29,337 nucleotides of DNA from Dialister sp. UBA7295 (GTDB lineage: Bacteria; Bacillota; Negativicutes; Veillonellales; Dialisteraceae), in contig DKQZ01000106.1 of the NCBI GenBank assembly GCA_002471975.1, positions 38,413 through 67,749 on the forward strand, read 5' to 3'. The translations under genes were made by a program, and so were the position numbers. This document shows positions 1 to 7,700 of the stretch, piece by piece. The notes under the pieces are model-generated. The model was not told the origin of the DNA. It saw nothing but the letters and a program-made list of their open reading frames with translations, and did no database searches. How positions within the stretch are numbered: the stretch's first letter is position 1; each line of letters begins with the position of its first letter.

Positions 1-800
1 AGGGAGAGCACTTGCTTAACGGCAGAGTCATTAATCCCAGGAATGTTTTGTCAGTCAGCCTCATATGTGGCTCTAACGATATGCGAGTTGGCTTCCCCTC
101 GGGGAAGCTGGCCGAAGGCCTGAAAGGGCAGGGGATGGAATCCCGGCGGCCGAAGGCCGTCTGATGATCAGCCTTCCCTGGATAGGGAAGGTGTCAGCGA
201 AACTGACGGATGGGATGATTTATGCTTGTTTGCTTTTGTGACTCCAGCGTTATCAGCAGACATGCATCAGTCTTCCCCCCCTGTCGCCTTTGGCGACATC
301 CCCCTTTCAAGGGTGGATTTTCCCATTTGGCGGCTTCGCCGCCTTTTTTCCTTTGCCTGCCAACTGAGACAGTTGGAATGAAAATGTTCCGCAATCGGCG
401 TTATGGATTGACTGACTTACAGATGTCAGAGGCTTGTATGGTTTCGACGGGATTCGTCCTCCCACCGCTATCGCCTGGAGCCCTGTTCGAGGAGAGCCTC
501 CTGCCTGCCGATAGAGTCATTAACCCCTGAAAACTTTTGGCAATCAGCCTCATATCTGTCCCGTGCCGAACCCAACCTCGAGTATCTTCACAGTCATGAT
601 CGTCTTGTACCTGCTTGACATCCCCTCACCGCATTCGCGGAGCTCCCCGCACTTCGGGGAGCTCTTTCTTTCCGATAGAGTCACTAATCCTGAAAAACTT
701 TTGTCAGTTAGCCTCATTTGTGCCTTGAAGCGATAGTACCCCCCTGCTCGCTTCGCTCGCCGCCCCCTGGCCAGGGGGCAGGTGATTTTTTGCATGCTGA
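1..800. repeat. Gene-free mosaic of intergenic repeat modules
   Basis: No credible gene is present. The stretch is built of modules that recur elsewhere in the window. A module with the core GTCAGCCTCAT, usually preceded by GATAGAGTCA and a TTTTG tract, occurs at about 24-80, 512-560 and 674-735; related copies are near 2488-2552, 2609-2690, 3848-3908 and 15270-15305. Between them sit GC-rich double hairpins, for example 98-126, 283-300, 626-663 and 740-782, each a short stem with a TTCG-type loop followed by a CCCC/GGGG stem. Module order and spacing vary, which suggests repeated insertion or duplication and not one element. Short open frames here have no ribosome sites or recognisable products. 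Confidence 0.6.
128..375. repeat. Compound intergenic repeat, copy A
   Basis: About 250 bp resembling 2246-2480 module by module: GGAATCCCGG, a GG-CCGAAGGCC hairpin, CTTCCCT..AGGGAAGG, GGATGGGATGATTTATG, CAAGGGTGGATTTTCC and finally GGCGGC-TTC-GCCGCC followed by six T (329-349). That last hairpin could terminate plus-strand transcription. The two copies differ by point changes and small indels, so they are old duplicates. Confidence 0.65.
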
Positions 801-844
801 GGGATTTCTTCCTATGCGTCTGGTATCTGTATCAGGTCCCAATA

Positions 845-875
845 AAAATGGCGGGCCTTTTTACTGCTGCCCGCC
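845..875 (-). terminator. Terminator of the Sel1-repeat gene
   Basis: On the minus strand GGCGGGC and GCCCGCC form a 7-bp GC stem followed by ATTTTTATT, about 100 nt past the stop of the 972-2159 gene. It is the hairpin part of the recurring composite 3' element; the preceding sense-strand sequence (876-937) is the repeat-word part. Confidence 0.75.
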
Positions 876-937
876 ACCGCCCCGACAATCCCGGAATGAA
901 TCCCGAGATTCCCGAGATTCCCGATTCAAAGGGTGTC
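876..937. repeat. Tandem 9-bp words (TCCCGAGAT type)
   Basis: Direct 9-bp repeats of the TCCCGAGAT type end in CCCGATTCAAAG next to the hairpin at 850-875. The same arrangement recurs at 4557-4655, 12645-12690 and 12785-12835. Confidence 0.6.
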
Positions 938-971
938 GCAAAGAAATTTTATTTCCTGTGTTTCCTGTTTC

Positions 972-2159
972 TCACTGTACTTTATGTCTGAAAAAGTCCA
1001 TATAATCGCTTCTATTTTTATTTCCTTTGAGCTGGAGCCAGGCGAGGCTGGCAGAGGCTTCTTTGTCTCCCAGTGTGTCGGCCATCTGATACCATTCGGC
1101 GGCGAGTTTTTCGTCTTTGGGGACGATTTTTCCTTCGGCGTAGTAGTCTCCGAGGAGTCTGGCCGCGCCGGAATTGCCGGCTTCGGCGGATTTCCGGTAC
1201 CATTCAAGGGCCAGGTCATAGTTCTGTTCCACGGCTTCGCCTTCTTCGTAGAGCTGTCCCAGGATATACATGGCATAGGAATCACCATGGTCAGCGGCTT
1301 TGCGGAGCCATTCCAGGGCTTTGGCGAAATCGACTTTTGTTCCCCAGCCGTTCAGGTAAGCGAGTCCTGCGTCGGTTTCTCCTTCCGGAATGCCCTGCTC
1401 AGCGGATTTCAGGAAATAGCCGAGGGCTTTGTCATCGTCCCGATGGACTCCTTCTCCCTCCGCATACATGGTTCCCAGCTGATCCAGGGCATTGACGTTT
1501 CCAAGGTCGGCGGCTTTTTTAAACCATTTCAGGGCTTTCTGAAAGTCTTTCTCCGGTGCTCCTTCCCTGTCTGATCCACGATAGTAGAGACCCCCCAGAT
1601 TCCACATGGCTATATCATTTCCATGATCTGCGGCTTTCTGATACCACTCCATGGCTTTCCGGATATCGATTTCCGTGCCTCTCCCTAACTCATAGCAGTA
1701 TCCCACATCCACTTCGGCATCGGAAAGCCCCATTTCTGCGGCTTCCTGAAATAAGTGGAAGCCTTTCTTTTCGTCTTTTTTAACGCCTTTCCCATCGAGA
1801 TAGAGCCACCCCAGCCGGTCCACGGCGCCTCTGTTTCCCAGTCCGACTGCTTTTTCATAGAGGTCCAGGGCTTTGAAATAATCCGGCAGCACTGTATCGC
1901 CGGTTTCGTACATGTACCCGAGAAGGCAGCAGGCATAGGCATTCCCCTGGGCCCGGGATTTTTCAAAAAGTTTCTTCGCTTTTGCCTTATTCTGTGTCAC
2001 GACGTGACCATCGTAGTACAAAAGGCCAAGGAAGACTTCACCTTCATCGTTTCCTTCTTCTGTCAGGGTCTCTGCGAGAGGGAGGGCTTCACTCCAGTCG
2101 TGTGCTTTAATCAGTTCTTTCAGTTTTGAAACTCTTTCGTCTTTTTCCATCTCTTCCAT
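972..2159 (-). CDS. Sel1-repeat (TPR-like) protein
   Basis: The 395-residue product is almost entirely Sel1-like repeats, a short TPR-type alpha-alpha solenoid used as a protein-interaction scaffold. I count nine units of about 36-40 residues with the signature A..LG.LY..G, for example LGYMYETG, LGWLYLDG, LGTMYAEG and LGQLYEEG, after an N-terminal helical segment of about 45 residues. No signal peptide or membrane helix is visible, so a cytosolic adaptor is likely; the partner is unknown. The ATG at 2159 was chosen because AGGAGGTAAGGAT precedes it directly; longer frames run into repeat DNA. The promoter shares a motif with the genes at 3610 and 4368, suggesting common control. The terminator is at 845-875. 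Confidence 0.9.
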   Translation of the reverse strand: MEEMEKDERVSKLKELIKAHDWSEALPLAETLTEEGNDEGEVFLGLLYYDGHVVTQNKAKAKKLFEKSRAQGNAYACCLLGYMYETGDTVLPDYFKALDLYEKAVGLGNRGAVDRLGWLYLDGKGVKKDEKKGFHLFQEAAEMGLSDAEVDVGYCYELGRGTEIDIRKAMEWYQKAADHGNDIAMWNLGGLYYRGSDREGAPEKDFQKALKWFKKAADLGNVNALDQLGTMYAEGEGVHRDDDKALGYFLKSAEQGIPEGETDAGLAYLNGWGTKVDFAKALEWLRKAADHGDSYAMYILGQLYEEGEAVEQNYDLALEWYRKSAEAGNSGAARLLGDYYAEGKIVPKDEKLAAEWYQMADTLGDKEASASLAWLQLKGNKNRSDYMDFFRHKVQ

Positions 2160-2203
2160 ATCCTTACCTCCTGTGCTGAAACTATTATTGCAGATACAGG
2201 GAA

Positions 2204-2236
2204 ATTTTACCATCTTTGAGCGACAGGAATTGACAT
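2204..2236 (-). promoter_or_regulatory. Promoter with shared CTGTCG motif (Sel1 gene)
   Basis: On the minus strand CTGTCG (2221-2226) lies exactly 11 bp upstream of TAAAAT (2204-2209), and the -10 box is 45 bp from the ATG. The upstream part reads TGTCAATTC. The same layout precedes the genes starting at 3610 and 4368. No consensus -35 is present. Confidence 0.55.
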
Positions 2237-2245
2237 TTTGGGGAA

Positions 2246-2480
2246 ACAGGGGAAATGGAATCCCGGAGGCCGAGGGCCGCCTGTTGCGAAAACCTTCCCT
2301 TAGATAGGGAAGGTACCCGTCAGGGCGGATGGGATGATTTATGTTTGTTTGCTCATGTGTCTCTACCGTTTTCGAAAACAAGCATCAATCTTCCCCCTGC
2401 CTTGGACATCCCCCCTATCAAGGGTGGATTTTCCTATCTGGCGGCTTCGCCGCCTTTTTCCTTTGCCTGCCCTCTCAGCA
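2246..2480. repeat. Compound intergenic repeat, copy B
   Basis: Diverged second copy of 128-375 with the same order of modules, including GGATGGGATGATTTATG, CAAGGGTGGATTTTCC and GGCGGC-TTC-GCCGCC plus five T (2440-2459). Confidence 0.65.
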
Positions 2481-2699
2481 CTTGCTTAACGATAGAGGCA
2501 TTTGTCCCGGCCAGGTTTTGACAGTCAGCCTCATTTTCGACTTGAAACGGTAGAACAACCCCTCAGTCCGCTTCGCGGACAGCTCCCCAAGCTTGGGGAG
2601 CCTGAAACGATAGCATGCTAATGGTTTCGAGACTTTTATCCTCTGTACCTTTTGTCAGTCAGCCTCATTTGTGCCTTATATCTGTATCATACCCATATT
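2481..2699. repeat. GTCAGCCTCAT modules and a double hairpin
   Basis: Two copies of the GTCAGCCTCAT module (about 2488-2552 and 2609-2690) flank a double hairpin at 2560-2601: GTCCGC-TTC-GCGGAC followed by CTCCCCAAGCTTGGGGAG. No gene is visible. Confidence 0.6.
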
Positions 2700-2730
2700 A
2701 AAATGGCGGGCCTTTTTACTGTTGCCCGCC
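2700..2730 (-). terminator. Second terminator of the LRAT operon (composite element)
   Basis: GGCGGGC and GCCCGCC stem on the minus strand followed by ATTTTAATA. It lies downstream of the stronger hairpin at 2782-2812 and of the heptamer array at 2735-2766. Confidence 0.6.
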
Positions 2731-2734
2731 ACCG

Positions 2735-2766
2735 CCCCTAATCCCTAATCCCCAATCCCCAATTCC
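2735..2766. repeat. Tandem heptamers CCCTAAT / CCCCAAT
   Basis: Four consecutive 7-bp words (CCCTAAT, CCCTAAT, CCCCAAT, CCCCAAT) adjoin the hairpin at 2705-2730. A second CCCTAAT/CCCCAAT block is at 11310-11340. Confidence 0.75.
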
Positions 2767-2781
2767 TCTTACCCCCAAATC

Positions 2782-2813
2782 AAAAAAGCCGGTTGTCTCT
2801 GCAATCGGCTTTA
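2782..2813 (-). terminator. Rho-independent terminator of the LRAT operon
   Basis: On the minus strand AAAGCCGATTG pairs with CAACCGGCTTT (11 bp including one G-U pair, 6-nt loop), followed by six T. It begins within ten bases of the stop codon at 2820. Confidence 0.85.
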
Positions 2814-2819
2814 ACCGTA

Positions 2820-3260
2820 CTACTTCCCCAAATCCAGCAGGAGTTTCAGTTCCGGGGGAAGGGCTTTTTCGGGGTCTTCTACCTGGGTGGAGTATTTATG
2901 GCCTGTCCGGCACCATAGGGCAAAGTGTTCACAATTGCTGGAAATGAGGTCATAGCCTTTGATGCCAAGGCACCGTTTGGCCCTTCTGACCGCGGTTTCC
3001 CGGGTGTAGACTTTCTCACCGGAGAAGTCGACTACATGGTAGTCCGCTTCGTCTCCGAGGAATTTCGAGAGGGTGGTTTCGTGGATGACTGCGATGCCGC
3101 CTTCTTTTTTCGGAGCGAAGTGGATGACTTTTTTATTTCCTATATAGACTCCATAGTGTTTGTAGAAGGTCCGCTGGACGTAAATCACGTCTCCCGCCTT
3201 TGCCGTTTTCGGCTCGTCGGTGAGATAGTGGAAAAGGTCATAGAGAAATTCGTCGCTCAT
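2820..3260 (-). CDS. LRAT-domain (NlpC/P60-fold) protein
   Basis: The 146-residue protein carries the permuted NlpC/P60 fold of lecithin:retinol acyltransferase-like proteins. Visible signatures are the HYGVYIG segment with His35, the second VIHF His47, and the diagnostic NCEHF motif at 109-113 with the nucleophilic Cys110. Animal members are phospholipase A/acyltransferases; bacterial substrates are mostly unknown, so a thiol acyltransferase or hydrolase is the safe call. There is no signal peptide or clear membrane helix, so it is probably cytosolic or peripheral. It starts 11 bp after the stop of the acidic protein at 3272 and is probably translated from the same mRNA; the ribosome site GAGGGGAAATCCT is modest. 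Family call is firm, substrate unknown. Confidence 0.85.
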   Translation of the reverse strand: MSDEFLYDLFHYLTDEPKTAKAGDVIYVQRTFYKHYGVYIGNKKVIHFAPKKEGGIAVIHETTLSKFLGDEADYHVVDFSGEKVYTRETAVRRAKRCLGIKGYDLISSNCEHFALWCRTGHKYSTQVEDPEKALPPELKLLLDLGK

Positions 3261-3271
3261 AGGATTTCCCC

Positions 3272-3610
3272 TCAGTCCAGGTCATCCATGATGTCGTCGA
3301 TGGATTTTTCAAGGTCGTCCAGTCCGTCGATGATGGAGTCCAGGACGCCAAAGACTTTTTCGCTTCCTTTGTCGAAGATTTCGAGTCCTTCTTCCAGGGT
3401 TTCTGCCATTTTTGCCAGTTTTTCCTGTTCTTCTTCGGAGAGGGGTTCGTCGGGATTAAAAATATCGTCCGAAGAGTCTACGTAATCATCGATCCGCTTG
3501 TCTGCCAGGCCTTCCACGATGGTATTCAGGTCTTCGCCGGCTCTGTGGAGATTTTCGGTTTCCAGGTTTTCCAGTTCGTTTTCCATTTCGGGTTTATTGT
3601 TTCTGTCCAT
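3272..3610 (-). CDS. Small acidic coiled-coil-like protein (paralogue of 4045-4368)
   Basis: I do not recognise a family. The 112-residue product is very acidic and predicted helical, with no membrane helix. Its C-terminal half has the pattern E.L..FDK..E.V...LD.I.D....L...D, which matches the C-terminal half of the 107-residue protein at 4045-4368; the two look like diverged duplicates. The N-terminal half is a charged linker. The ATG at 3610 has a good site (AAAGAGGAGGACCCT). It forms a two-gene unit with the LRAT protein and shares a promoter motif with the Sel1 gene and its own paralogue. A scaffold, inhibitor or partner for the LRAT enzyme is conceivable, but that rests only on adjacency. 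Confidence 0.75.
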   Translation of the reverse strand: MDRNNKPEMENELENLETENLHRAGEDLNTIVEGLADKRIDDYVDSSDDIFNPDEPLSEEEQEKLAKMAETLEEGLEIFDKGSEKVFGVLDSIIDGLDDLEKSIDDIMDDLD

Positions 3611-3656
3611 AGGGTCCTCCTCTTTGGAAATATGGGTAATTGATTTGGATAAGAGA

Positions 3657-3689
3657 AATATAACAAATCGTCGCGACAGGTTCTGTCGC
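3657..3689 (-). promoter_or_regulatory. Promoter with shared CTGTCG motif (acidic protein-LRAT unit)
   Basis: CTGTCG (3674-3679 on the minus strand) is exactly 11 bp upstream of TATATT (3657-3662), 47 bp before the ATG. Here the motif is half of a perfect dyad, GCGACAG-N3-CTGTCGC (3673-3689), followed on the plus strand by TTTTTT, so the sequence also resembles a plus-strand terminator. Confidence 0.55.
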
Positions 3690-3696
3690 TTTTTTC

Positions 3697-4040
3697 ATTT
3701 TCGCCGGGGAACGATTCCCCTCGCCAGAGGCTTAGGATTTTCGTGCTATTGATAATCTTCGCTCCTTCGCGGACCGATAGTGCGCGGGCATTCGTTCCCC
3801 CACCGCTGCCCTTGAGCCCCCTTCTCGAAGGGGGACACTTGCTTACCGATAGAGTCATGTCGCATGAATGACTTTTGGCAATTAGCCGCATATGTGCCTT
3901 GCACGATAGTACAACCCACCCGTCGCCTTCGGCGACACCCTCCCAAACTTGGGAGGGCTTGAACGTTTCGACTTGAATGAGTCATGCCATATGTGAAAAC
4001 CTCTTTCAGCAGGTGCCTGACTGCTAACGGCTGAAATCTT
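3697..4040. repeat. Intergenic repeat block
   Basis: No gene is seen. It contains a GATAGAGTCA/GCCGCATATGTGCC module (3848-3908), a double hairpin (3922-3960: GTCGCC-TTC-GGCGAC then CCCTCCCAAACTTGGGAGGG) and, at 4017-4035, words matching the GTTAGCAGTCAG heptamers found after the BI-1 gene, here on the opposite strand. Confidence 0.5.
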
Positions 4041-4044
4041 ACTC

Positions 4045-4368
4045 TTAATCCATTTTCCCCACGACTTCGTCCAGTTTATCGAAAAGTCGGTTCATCCGGT
4101 CGCTGATTTCGTCCAGACTGTCGCATACGGATTCGGCGGCTTTATCGAAATTGGCCAGAGCTTCGTCCATATCTTTGCTCCATTCGGAAATGGCCTGGTT
4201 CACTGCTTTGTCTTCTTCGCTTTCGGAAAGGGGCTCCGGTTTTGCTGCCATTTCTTCGATGGGCGCACTCAGGGTTTCTTCGGTTTCTTTGGAAATTTCT
4301 TCGATGGGCCCTTTTTCTTCCGGACTTTCACCGGCTGATTCTGCATTGAATTTTTTGTCTTCTTCCAT
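4045..4368 (-). CDS. Small acidic coiled-coil-like protein (paralogue of 3272-3610)
   Basis: The 107-residue acidic protein belongs to no family I recognise. Residues 1-55 are a Glu/Ser/Pro-rich, probably disordered region; the rest is amphipathic helix ending in FDK-type heptads (NFDKAAESVCDSLDEI) that align with residues of the 112-residue neighbour. There is no signal peptide or membrane segment. The start at 4368 follows AATGGAGGTACAAC. It is transcribed from its own promoter with the shared CTGTCG motif and is separated from the LRAT unit by repeat DNA. A duplicate that has lost its LRAT partner, or supplies the same partner function in trans, would fit the layout, but that is inference. 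Confidence 0.7.
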   Translation of the reverse strand: MEEDKKFNAESAGESPEEKGPIEEISKETEETLSAPIEEMAAKPEPLSESEEDKAVNQAISEWSKDMDEALANFDKAAESVCDSLDEISDRMNRLFDKLDEVVGKMD

Positions 4369-4413
4369 GTTGTACCTCCATTGGGAACTTTCTTTGTTCC
4401 TCTTTCTGGATGT

Positions 4414-4443
4414 AATATATCATTTGCGCACGACAGGAATTGA
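4414..4443 (-). promoter_or_regulatory. Promoter with shared CTGTCG motif (107-residue protein)
   Basis: CTGTCG (4431-4436) lies exactly 11 bp upstream of TATATT (4414-4419), with the -10 box 46 bp from the ATG. Upstream sequence GTCAATTC is identical to that of the Sel1 gene promoter. Confidence 0.55.
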
Positions 4444-4528
4444 CGCCGCCGGAGAATGAAAAACTTTTTTGGAATTATTTCGTAATGCCCCGGGCCCGCA
4501 GGGGCGGGTATGGTTTTATATAAAAAAT

Positions 4529-4655
4529 CGGGCCGCTTCTAAATTGGATGCGGCCCGCATCCCCTAGATTCCCGAAATAATCCCCTAGATTCCCGAAATA
4601 ATCCCCGAGATCCCCGAAATAATCCCCGAGATCCCCGACATCCCCGATTCAAAAG
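4529..4655. repeat. Composite element: GC hairpin plus tandem CCCCGAGAT words
   Basis: CGGGCCGC/GCGGCCCG hairpin (4529-4557) preceded by TATAAAAAA, then about 100 bp of short tandem words in a 21-bp higher-order period (two ATCCCCTAGATTCCCGAAATA-like units, two with CCCCGAGAT), ending CCCCGATTCAAAAG. It is read on the minus strand, downstream of gltB and its first terminator. No gene is present. Confidence 0.65.
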
Positions 4656-4674
4656 CCATTGAGAAAAACGGCAA

Positions 4675-4730
4675 TAAAAAAATGGGCGCCTAACATAATT
4701 TCAAGGCGCCCACCTTCACGAATCACGATT
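4675..4730 (-). terminator. gltB terminator with heptamer words
   Basis: Minus strand: two CGTGATT/CGTGAAG-type heptamers (4717-4730), GAAGGTGG, then GGGCGCC (4705-4711) pairing with GGCGCCC (4684-4690), followed by ATTTTTTT. It lies about 50 nt past the gltB stop. Confidence 0.8.
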
Positions 4731-4764
4731 TATCGATTGTTAGAATAAACGTATATAAGAACGA

Positions 4765-7700
4765 TTATGACTTAAACGCCATCATCTCCGCTTCCTGCTG
4801 TGTCTTTCCTTCTGCCAGATATTTTGCAATCTTCTCCTGCATAGCCTGGTAGTCGTTCGGGATGATTTTGGTAATCCTTGCGCGATAGAGGTGCCACTGG
4901 GCGAGGATTTCCATGGCTTTTTCGCTCCGGGTGGTGATGTAGTGTTCTTCGATGAGTTTCCGTACTTCTTCGGATTCCGGTCCTTCTTCCAATGGTTCGG
5001 TATGAACCATGCCTTTATTGACGAGACGGATATCCAGATCTACTACATAGGCCACGCCGCCGGACATGCCGGCTGCCAGGTTCATTCCCGTAGAGCCCAG
5101 AATGACGACTTTGCCTCCGGTCATATATTCAAGGCCATGATTTCCCACACCTTCTACGACTACGGTAGCTCCGCTGTTTCTGACGCAGAATCGTTCTCCG
5201 GCCCGGCCCGAGACGAAGGCCCGTCCGCTGGTAGCCCCGAAGAAGGCTACATTTCCGATGATGATATTTTCAGAGGCTTTGAAGGTGGCTTCTCTGGGCG
5301 GGAAGATGATCATTTTGCCGCCGGAAAGGCCTTTGCCTGCATAGTCGTTCGCATCGCCTTCCAGCGTCAGGGTCAGTCCTTTCGGAATGAAAGCGCCAAA
5401 GCTCTGGCCGGCGGAACCTACGAAATCGAGGCGGATGGTGTCTTCCGGAAGTCCTTCTTCGCCGTAGCGTTTGGAAATTTCGCTGCCCAGAAGGGTGCCG
5501 GTGACGCGGTTTGTATTTTTAATGTACAGTTTCGCGCGGAGCGGTTTCTTTTCTTCCAGAGCCGGACGGCACATGCGGACCAGTTTGGACATATCCATGG
5601 TCTTTTCCAGTTCATGGTCCTGGGGCTTTTCGAAATGATGGCCCACGGAGGCATCGGTATAGGGGCGGAAAAGGATGGCGTCCAGGGAGACCGTATCGGC
5701 TTTTCTGTTTCCGGTGAGTCCTTTCTGTTTCAGCCGGTCGCTTCTTCCCACCATGTCTTCCAGTTTGTGGAATCCCAGGCGGGCCATGATTTCACGAAGG
5801 TCCTGGGCTACGAAGCGCATATAGTTCACCACGTATTCCGGTTTTCCGTTGAACCGTTTCCTGAGTTTTTCATCCTGGGTGCAGATACCGAAGGGACAGG
5901 TATTCTTATTGCATACCCGGAACATCTGACAGCCGATGGCAATGAGGGGTCCCGTACAGAAGGAGAACTGTTCGGCACCCAGAAGGGCAGCAATGGCCAC
6001 GTCCCGGCCGGTTAAAAGTTTGCCGTCCGTTTCCAGTTTCACCCGGTCCCGAAGTTTATTGAGGAGGAGAACCTGCTGGGCTTCGGAAAGTCCGATTTCC
6101 CAGGGAATCCCCGCATGTCTTTCGGAAGTCCGGGGAGCCGCGCCGGTTCCTCCATCATAGCCGGAAATCGTAATGCTGTCTGCTTTTGTTTTAACGACGC
6201 CGGCCGCAATGGTTCCGACCCCTTTTCCTGCGGTCAGTTTCACATTGATTTCGGCTTTGGGATTTGCATTTTTCAAATCAAAGACCAGTTCTGCCAGGTC
6301 TTCGATGGAGTAAATATCATGGTGCGGTGGCGGGGAAATCAGGGATACGCCGGGGGTGGAATGACGGGTATGGGCGATGGCGGGGTCTACTTTAGCTCCC
6401 GGGAGATGGCCTCCTTCGCCCGGTTTTGCACCCTGGGCGCACTTGATCTGAAGTTCGGAAGCATGAACGAGGTAATTTCCGGTGACGCCGAAGCGGGCCG
6501 TGGAAACCTGTTTGATTTCATCATTCACGGAAGTACCGTCGGCGCGAATCTGGAACCTTTCCGCATCTTCGCCGCCTTCGCCCGTATTGCTTCGAGTCCC
6601 CAGGCTGTTCATGGCCTCTGCGATGCATTCATGGGCTTCTTTCGAAAGAGCGCCATAGCTCATGGCCCCGGTGCGGAAATGATGGATGATATCCGGTACG
6701 CTTTCCACTTCTTCAATGGGGATGGAGCAGCCTTCGGGATAGATGAAATCCATAAGATCCCGGAGACGGATGAGGGGTTCATTGACTTTCTTTGCGTATT
6801 CTTTATAGAGGGCATAGGACCCGGTCCGGCAGGCCTGCTGGAGAAGACGGATGGCTTCGGCCGTGAGGATATGGGGTTCGTCCCCGTTTCTTCTGTATTT
6901 CAGGACGTCCCCGGAGGGGAGGCCTTTCTTGTCTCCATAGGCCGCTTCGTGACGGAGGACATTGTCTTTTTCGATTTCTCCGATGCCAATCCCGCCTACG
7001 GGGGACGTGGTATGACCGAAGTATTCATCCGCCACTTCTTTGCCGATGCCCACAGCTTCGAAAATCTGGGCGCCGTGGTAGGATTTGACGGTGGAAATAC
7101 CCATTTTCGACATAACGGAAAGGATACCGTTCACCGAAGCTTTCATGTAATTGTCGATGGCTTCTTCCGGCGTCTTTCCGGAGAGACGTCCTTTCCTGGC
7201 AAGGTCTGCTACCGTGGAGAGGGCCAGGTACGGGTTGACAGCGGTGGCGCCATAACCGATAAGGGTGCAGAAATGATGCACTTCCCGGGGTTCTCCGGAT
7301 TCCAGGATAATGCCTACGTCCGGACGGACTTTTTCGCGGATAAGGAAATTGTGAAGTCCCGCCGATGCCAGGAGGGCCGGAATGGCGAGTTTGTCCTTAT
7401 TCGCTCCTTTATCGGAAAGGATGAGGATATTGTGGCCTTCTTTTACCGCCTTCAATGCTTCGGCGCAGAGATTGTCCAGGGCTTTTTTCATTTCTCCCTT
7501 GCCTTCGGTGTAAAGCATGGAAAGCACATAGGGACGGAGGCGGTCATCTTTCAGATTTTTGATGGCCTCCATTTCCTCATTCGTAATGATTGGGCGGTCA
7601 ATGGCCAGCGATGCCGTCCCTTTTTCGTCCGGGTCCATGATGTTGGCCATATTTCCTACATAAACGGTGGAAGAAGTGACCACTTTTTCACGGATCGCAT

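Noticed and set aside
3673..3696. True plus-strand terminator
   Set aside because: No plus-strand gene lies upstream; the dyad coincides with the shared promoter motif of the minus-strand gene, so it is more likely an operator.
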